A stretch of 45,166 bases of DNA from JACRAO01 sp964490895 (GTDB taxonomy: Bacteria; Bdellovibrionota; UBA1018), in contig CAZBEI010000113.1 in assembly GCA_964490895.1 (NCBI GenBank), forward strand, positions 1 to 45,166, given 5' to 3'. Of this stretch, positions 40,709 through 45,166 are shown piece by piece (the first letter of the stretch is position 1; every line of letters begins with the position of its first letter). Both the position numbers and the translations under genes were made by a program. The notes beneath the pieces are model-generated. The model was not told the origin of the DNA, searched no databases, and worked only from the letters and a program-made list of their open reading frames with translations.

Positions 40709-41581
40709 TTATTTTATTTTTGGATCCAATGCATCCCTCAAAGAGTCCCCAAAGATGTTTAACGCCAAAACTACAAAAAACATGGCGATTGTTGCTCCTC
40801 CAAGTTGCCACCAAACTCCACGTGAGAGCTCTAACTTTGCGTCGTCAATCATTACTCCCCAGCTGGGTTGACCTTGCACGCCCAAGCCCAGAAAAGACAA
40901 AATCACTTCGGACTTAATGGCGGACACAAACTGAATAGAAAGATTGATGATGATGAAATGAGAGACATTGGGCAAAATATGTTTCCAAATTTTTGAAAAA
41001 TGAGACGCCCCTATACTTTCTGCTGCTAAGACGTATTCGCGTGTTTTATGCTTGATAAATTCTCCACGGATGACTCGGGCCAGTCCAATCCAACTCGTGA
41101 CGCCCAGAGCAACATAAATAGACGTCAGGCCTTTTCCTAAAACATAAGTGATGGCAATCAAAAGCATGATGTTTGGAATAGAAGACACCGTGGTGTACAG
41201 CCAAACAACCACCTCATCAATCCAACCACCAAAATACCCTGCAACAGCTCCTAAAAAAACCCCAATGGGGATAGAGATCAGAGACGACACCAAGCCCACA
41301 CTCATGGCCACTCGGGTGCCATGGATGATTTTATAAAAAACACTTCTGCCAAAAATATCGGTCCCGCAAATCAAAGTAAGAGATTGAAGAGAAGGAGACT
41401 GATAAGCCCCTCCCACTTCCTTGTCCCAAGGAGAGGCAATCCACCCTATTTTTGCAGCTAGTGCAACCAGGGTGTAAAAAAGAATAATCCCAAAACAGCC
41501 CATTGCAAATCGATCTTTTTTTAGTCTTTTGAGACCATCTTGAAAAAGACTGCTGCTCTCTAGGAATTCGTTAGAACTCAT
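40709..41581 (-). CDS. oppC: Oligopeptide ABC importer permease OppC/DppC
   Basis: The 290-residue inner-membrane protein has an N-terminal amphipathic OppC-type leader (FQDGLKRLKKDRFAMGCFGIILFYTLVALAA), about six membrane segments and the docking loop LAAESIGASHFSKIWKHILPN. LSFLGLGVQGQPSWGVMI near the end is characteristic of DppC/OppC. Its ATG overlaps the oppB stop by 4 bases. Confidence 0.93.
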   Translation of the reverse strand: MSSNEFLESSSLFQDGLKRLKKDRFAMGCFGIILFYTLVALAAKIGWIASPWDKEVGGAYQSPSLQSLTLICGTDIFGRSVFYKIIHGTRVAMSVGLVSSLISIPIGVFLGAVAGYFGGWIDEVVVWLYTTVSSIPNIMLLIAITYVLGKGLTSIYVALGVTSWIGLARVIRGEFIKHKTREYVLAAESIGASHFSKIWKHILPNVSHFIIINLSIQFVSAIKSEVILSFLGLGVQGQPSWGVMIDDAKLELSRGVWWQLGGATIAMFFVVLALNIFGDSLRDALDPKIK

Positions 41582-42513
41582 GTGATGCTCACCCGTGGAT
41601 CTACAAGGGTATAGATGATGTCTGTAGCGGCATTCCCTAAAATAAAAAGCAGCGAAGAAATCGTAGCCATGGCTTTGATCACGGGGAAGTCACTGTTGTG
41701 GAGAGCGTCGATGGTAATACTCCCCAAACCTGGAATACCAAAAAAACTTTCGAGTAAAAAAGACCCTAAAATGAGCAAGGGGATTTCGATCACCACATTG
41801 GTGACAATGGGAACCATGCTGTTTTTTAAAATATGCTTAAATAAAATACGGGGTTCACTCAATCCCTTAGCCCTTGCCGTTCTGACATAGTCTTGGTTGG
41901 TCTCCTCTAAAATCGCCGTCCTAAAAAACCGGACGTCATAGCCTAAACTCACTGCGATCCAAATGAGCATGGGCATGGTAATATACTCCAAGCGATCCAA
42001 GAAATTACTTTCGTAGCCGGAAATAGGAAACCAACCCATTTTATAAGCCAAAAAATATTGACCAAATAAAATATAGGCTAAGCTGGGGAGGCTCATCCCA
42101 AAAACACAAATAATTACAATCACGCGATCAATCCAAGTCCCTCTAAAATAAGCGGTGATTAAACCAATTGTGATGGCCAAAAGAGTTGTTAAAAAAAAAG
42201 CAGGGATGGCCAGTGACAAAGAAGGCTCCACTCCATTCCAAATCATGACGCTGATTTTTTGTTTGGTGGCATAACTGCGGCCATAGTCAAAAGTTGCGAT
42301 CTGTTTGAGATAGTCAAAAAACTGAAAAACTTGGGGTCGATCAAAGCCATACTCATGTCTGAGTTCAGCGATGAGTTTGGGGTTGGCATGCCGCCCCAGC
42401 ATCTGATAGGTGGGGTCTCCACCAACGATATTAAATAAAATAAAAATAATCAGCGCGACACCAAAAATAATGGGGACAGTGGAGAGGATTTTTCTGAAAA
42501 TATAAACCCACAT
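41578..42513 (-). CDS. oppB: Oligopeptide ABC importer permease OppB/DppB
   Basis: The 311-residue inner-membrane protein begins with the typical YIFRKILSTVPIIFGVALIIFILF helix, followed by DPTYQMLGRHANPKLIAELRHEYGFDRP. The docking loop is VRTARAKGLSEPRILFKHILKN, and LLESFFGIPGLGSITIDALHNSDFP is the conserved C-terminal segment. Only two bases separate it from oppA, and the poly-A start region has no ribosome site, so it depends on coupling. Confidence 0.93.
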   Translation of the reverse strand: MWVYIFRKILSTVPIIFGVALIIFILFNIVGGDPTYQMLGRHANPKLIAELRHEYGFDRPQVFQFFDYLKQIATFDYGRSYATKQKISVMIWNGVEPSLSLAIPAFFLTTLLAITIGLITAYFRGTWIDRVIVIICVFGMSLPSLAYILFGQYFLAYKMGWFPISGYESNFLDRLEYITMPMLIWIAVSLGYDVRFFRTAILEETNQDYVRTARAKGLSEPRILFKHILKNSMVPIVTNVVIEIPLLILGSFLLESFFGIPGLGSITIDALHNSDFPVIKAMATISSLLFILGNAATDIIYTLVDPRVSIT

Positions 42514-42515
42514 AA

Positions 42516-44270
42516 TTATTTTTTTAGTTTGGGATCTACTCTATAATATTTGGCCCGAGAGTATTCTAGCTCATTGATTTTAAAATTTTTGAGCCAGGGG
42601 TGCTTAATGCTGTAAGTTAAACGATGACTTCCAAAAATCCAAGGGCAATCTTCGACTATAATTTTAACCATCTCTTTATAAAGCGCCGTTCTTTCAGGAG
42701 AGTCTACCAAAGTGAGGGCTTTTTCGTACAATCGATCAAATGTCGGGTTAGTATAATTAGCGTCATTGGGACCTGGAGAAACATTTTTGCTGTAAAAAAG
42801 CTGTAAAAAATTTTCGGCATCGGGATAATCTCCAGCCCATGCAAATCCATACATTTGCGCTTTTTTGTTTTTTAATACCGCAGTAAACTCTGGCCAGGAA
42901 TAAGTGCTGATTTTAAGCTGAACTCCAATAGCAGCAAAAGTTTTTTGGGTAAACTCAGAAAACTGTCGAGAGGTGCTGTCTGCCACAGTTGCGTATTCAA
43001 TAGGAGATAAGCCTTTTCCCTCGGGATAACCTGCTTTAGCAAGAAGTTCTTTTGCCTTGCCTAAGTTGTATTGCCGGTAAGGATTTTTAAATTCGGGATC
43101 ATATCCTGCCAGCCCTGGTGGGATGGGACCTTGAGCAGAAATTGCTCGCCCACTGTAGAATAATTTATTAATCTGCTCTTGATCATGAGAGAAGCTCAAA
43201 GCTTGCCTCAAGAGTTTATTTTTTCCTAAAATGGGGTCCGCCATATTAAAAGTTTCGTGAGTAACATCAAGGCTAGGTCTTTTCTCTAAAATCATCCCTT
43301 TGGCTTGTAACTCAGGACTCAGCTCCTTGAGAGGCGTGATCGCAGTATCAAATTGGTCTTTGGGAATATTGGAAAGATCAATTTTACCTGACAAAAAAGT
43401 GAGCCACTGCGGCTGAGACTCCACTAAAATATGGACATAAAGTTTGTCTGATCTGGGCAGTGGCTGACCTGCGTCTTCTAAAAGTCCTTTTTCCTTGTCA
43501 CTTGGCTCTCCTTCGCTTGGATAATACTCTTTTCGATAGGTTGGATTTTTTATCCATACAATTTTAGAAGAGGGATTGTACTCTTCGAGTTGAAATGGCC
43601 CAGTACCCACGGGATGATTAAGAAATTCCTTATTATAATAATCCACAGCTTCTTTGGGAACAGCTGCAGACTGAGGCATTGCGAGAAAATAGAGAAATTG
43701 TGCTGATCTTTCTTTGAGTGTAATTTGGAGAGTGTAACGGTCTAAAGCCTTGAGTCCCTCGATGGCTTTAGAGTAATCCGTAGATTGAGCTTTGCTACTT
43801 TCTTCTCTCCACTCATTGAGCCCCACAATTTTTCCATCAAAAATCCACCAACTCGGAGACACTAGTTTTGGATCCGCCAAACGCTTAAAGGAATAGATCA
43901 CATCTTCCACTTCTAATGCTCTTCCCTTTCCTTGGCTTGCTTTAAAGCAAGGGTTGTCTTGAAAATAAACCCCTTCTTTTAAGTGGAAAGTTATTTTTTT
44001 CCCATCTGGACTAATATTAGGCATAGATCGAGCTAGGTTTGGAATTAAGACAACCGGCCTCTTAAGATAGTGGTATTGCAACAGGGGTTCATAAACTCTT
44101 CCTACTTCGAGTGCGGCATAGACATCATCGGCATGGATGGGATCTAAGCCTTTTATTTTTGCAATGGAGTAAAGATGAAGAGTATTGGGCGGATCCACTT
44201 TCTTTTTAAGATTGCAACTCAGTAAACTTAATACCATGAACAAAGAAAAAATGCTGCACCGTAGCCACAT
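42516..44270 (-). CDS. oppA: Oligopeptide-binding lipoprotein OppA/DppA
   Basis: The 584-residue family 5 solute-binding protein has lipobox LLS-Cys19, so it is membrane-anchored although the cell has two membranes. Family marks are LHLYSIAKIKGLDPIHADDVYAALEVGRVYEPLL, ITFHLKEGVYFQDN, VEDVIYSFKRLADP, PVGTGPFQLEEY and RQALSFSHDQEQI. A C-terminal lobe contains FAWAGDYPDAENFLQLFYSKN. It is first in the operon, with ribosome site GAGGAGAT. Loss of the C-terminal domain is not seen; length is ordinary. Confidence 0.92.
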   Translation of the reverse strand: MWLRCSIFSLFMVLSLLSCNLKKKVDPPNTLHLYSIAKIKGLDPIHADDVYAALEVGRVYEPLLQYHYLKRPVVLIPNLARSMPNISPDGKKITFHLKEGVYFQDNPCFKASQGKGRALEVEDVIYSFKRLADPKLVSPSWWIFDGKIVGLNEWREESSKAQSTDYSKAIEGLKALDRYTLQITLKERSAQFLYFLAMPQSAAVPKEAVDYYNKEFLNHPVGTGPFQLEEYNPSSKIVWIKNPTYRKEYYPSEGEPSDKEKGLLEDAGQPLPRSDKLYVHILVESQPQWLTFLSGKIDLSNIPKDQFDTAITPLKELSPELQAKGMILEKRPSLDVTHETFNMADPILGKNKLLRQALSFSHDQEQINKLFYSGRAISAQGPIPPGLAGYDPEFKNPYRQYNLGKAKELLAKAGYPEGKGLSPIEYATVADSTSRQFSEFTQKTFAAIGVQLKISTYSWPEFTAVLKNKKAQMYGFAWAGDYPDAENFLQLFYSKNVSPGPNDANYTNPTFDRLYEKALTLVDSPERTALYKEMVKIIVEDCPWIFGSHRLTYSIKHPWLKNFKINELEYSRAKYYRVDPKLKK

Positions 44271-44321
44271 ATTGAGAAATCTCCTCTGTGATTAAAAAAC
44301 TAACTGATCTCTGGCAGAGTG

Positions 44322-44981
44322 TCAATTTGCTTCGCGATCTTTCCAACGAAACTTGACCTCACCCTGAGGCGAGCGGATTTCCCATTTTTTTGGGGCCCCT
44401 GTATGTTCATCGGGCCGGTCAAAGAAAAACTGGGTGGTTTCCAAATCCCCTTCCCAATCCATGGATTCTACCCAAGGGTCATTGTATAGATTTTTAAAGC
44501 GGTAGAGAAATTTTTGTTTTTTCCATAAAACACTGAGCTCTCCATTTTCTGCTAGGGTGAGTTTTAGCTCTGAGTTTTGTGAGTACTTTGGACACGGATA
44601 CTGTCCTAAAAAAAGCGGGATCGCCCATTCTAGCGGAATGCCGCTCCAGTTTTTGGGCTTGTCTTGCGTTGAGTGTAGAGATTCTATTTTGAGTTCATTT
44701 TTTTCCAAAGTGATCAAACCCTCTCGTGCTCCCAGGAGATTGGTCACTTCGAGCTGTAACCAATCCGGAGATTTGACGGAGACACTGGCAGGAAATTGGC
44801 CGCTTTTATCTCGAGATTTGATTTTGAGCCAAGCCGTACCCTTGACTTTTTTAGTCTGAGAACCTGTCTTGCAAACCTCACCTAAAAGCCCATAAAGATC
44901 GATGTCTTTCTTAATTTGTTGTGTGGCGCATTGAGTGGTCAGTAAGAACACAAAGAGAGAGAGTCTTGAAACTCCTGTCAT
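44322..44981 (-). CDS. LolB-like / DUF4292-like lipoprotein
   Basis: This 219-residue protein has a signal ending LTTQ-Cys18 (poor lipobox). A core of antiparallel strands follows (KGTAWLKIKSRDKSG, FPASVSVKSPDWLQLEVTNLLGAREGLITLEKNELKIES), reminiscent of the half-barrel lipid carriers LolA/LolB and DUF4292. It would receive or shuttle lipoproteins or lipids at the outer membrane if LolB-like. No family motif fixes this. It is 51 bases upstream of oppA in the same direction and may share its transcript. Confidence 0.6.
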   Translation of the reverse strand: MTGVSRLSLFVFLLTTQCATQQIKKDIDLYGLLGEVCKTGSQTKKVKGTAWLKIKSRDKSGQFPASVSVKSPDWLQLEVTNLLGAREGLITLEKNELKIESLHSTQDKPKNWSGIPLEWAIPLFLGQYPCPKYSQNSELKLTLAENGELSVLWKKQKFLYRFKNLYNDPWVESMDWEGDLETTQFFFDRPDEHTGAPKKWEIRSPQGEVKFRWKDREAN

Positions 44982-45055
44982 ACTTAGTTCATTACGTTAT
45001 GATTCTAAGGATTACAATGGGTTATACAAAGCTAATTAAAACAACTACTATGTTG

Positions 45056-45084
45056 TTGATAAAATATTTTATCAGCGGTATAGT
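45056..45084 (+). promoter_or_regulatory. Sigma-70-like promoter with palindromic spacer
   Basis: TTGATA (45056-45061) and TATAGT (45079-45084) are spaced by exactly 17 bases. GATAAAATATTTTATC (45058-45073) is a perfect 16-base palindrome reaching from the -35 into the spacer, a likely operator. The -10 ends 8 bases before the ATG at 45093, so the transcript would be nearly leaderless. Confidence 0.6.
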
Positions 45085-45092
45085 ATCACTTA

Positions 45093-45166
45093 ATGGAGCT
45101 CCCTAGAAAACTCAAACTTGCTGATCTTTTGACAAAAAAATCACACTTCCTTTTTGGCCCACGAGG
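45093..45166 (+). CDS. Start of an AAA_14/DUF4143-type ATPase (cut by window edge)
   Basis: An open frame from ATG 45093 runs off the right edge. The 24 residues seen, MELPRKLKLADLLTKKSHF followed by LFGPR, resemble the beginning of DUF4143-family ATPases, where the next residues complete the Walker A loop. No ribosome site is visible, but a good promoter lies directly upstream. These ATPases are common, often horizontally moved, and of unknown function. The remainder of the gene is outside the window. Confidence 0.55.
   Translation, partial: MELPRKLKLADLLTKKSHFLFGPR

Noticed and set aside
1..45166. CRISPR array, prophage or rRNA operon
   Set aside because: No regularly spaced repeats, no phage structural or packaging genes and no rRNA were seen on either strand.

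Overview
The window is a gene-dense chromosomal stretch of a Gram-negative, two-membrane bacterium. Outer-membrane barrel proteins, an LptM-like lipoprotein, many lipoproteins, diaminopimelate-type peptidoglycan genes (a murE with DNPR beside lysA), an NtrY/NtrX-like pair and a eukaryote/archaeal-type prolyl-tRNA synthetase together fit a Bdellovibrionota/Oligoflexia-like or other former delta-proteobacterial genome. That placement is inferred from gene content; no marker was compared. There is no rRNA and no CRISPR array. No gap between genes exceeds about 240 bases.

Layout. 1-900: tRNA-Arg(CCG) overlapping the end of a YggS-type PLP protein. 935-4038: a NitT/TauT-type ABC importer with a double permease, an ATPase and a free-standing AAA-associated domain protein. 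4050-7083: an isoprenylcysteine-methyltransferase-like membrane protein, an M28 peptidase, and a PIN/ribbon-helix-helix toxin-antitoxin pair. 7186-9500: murC-murB. 9541-10847: a solo AAA+ ATPase gene headed by a long inverted repeat and bracketed by two copies of the murB 3' end. 10863-12287: an unknown lipoprotein. 12420-21246 (minus strand): a compact operon of barrel protein, LptM-like lipoprotein, lysA, murE, mraY, murD, ftsW and murG, with no murF. 21231-31234: TPR protein, citrate synthase, deoxynucleoside kinase, LysM lipoprotein, TrmH-family methyltransferase, pyrF, proS and an NtrX/NtrY pair. 31469-36557: a 19-residue Lys-rich microprotein with its own terminator, pyrD, acyl-CoA dehydrogenase, tRNA-Leu(TAG) and two unrecognised proteins, one a long coiled coil. 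36717-38666: a mono-haem lipoprotein divergent from a di-haem cytochrome fused to an outer-membrane barrel. 38679-44270: a complete oligopeptide ABC importer. 44322-45166: a LolB-like lipoprotein and the start of an AAA_14/DUF4143-type ATPase cut by the window edge.

How it fits together. The core is envelope building: lysA supplies meso-DAP/lysine metabolism, and murE-mraY-murD-ftsW-murG plus murC-murB build and export the peptidoglycan precursor. Relative to the usual dcw order, murC-murB are inverted next to murG, and the ATPase cassette lies at that junction. pyrF and pyrD supply pyrimidine synthesis, and the opp operon imports peptides.

Most unusual points: the ATPase cassette with its duplicated murB end and 59-base palindrome; the di-haem cytochrome-porin fusion with a divergent cytochrome partner; the long inverted copy of the pyrF end; the tiny Lys-rich gene; and the detached C-terminal domain of the ABC ATPase.
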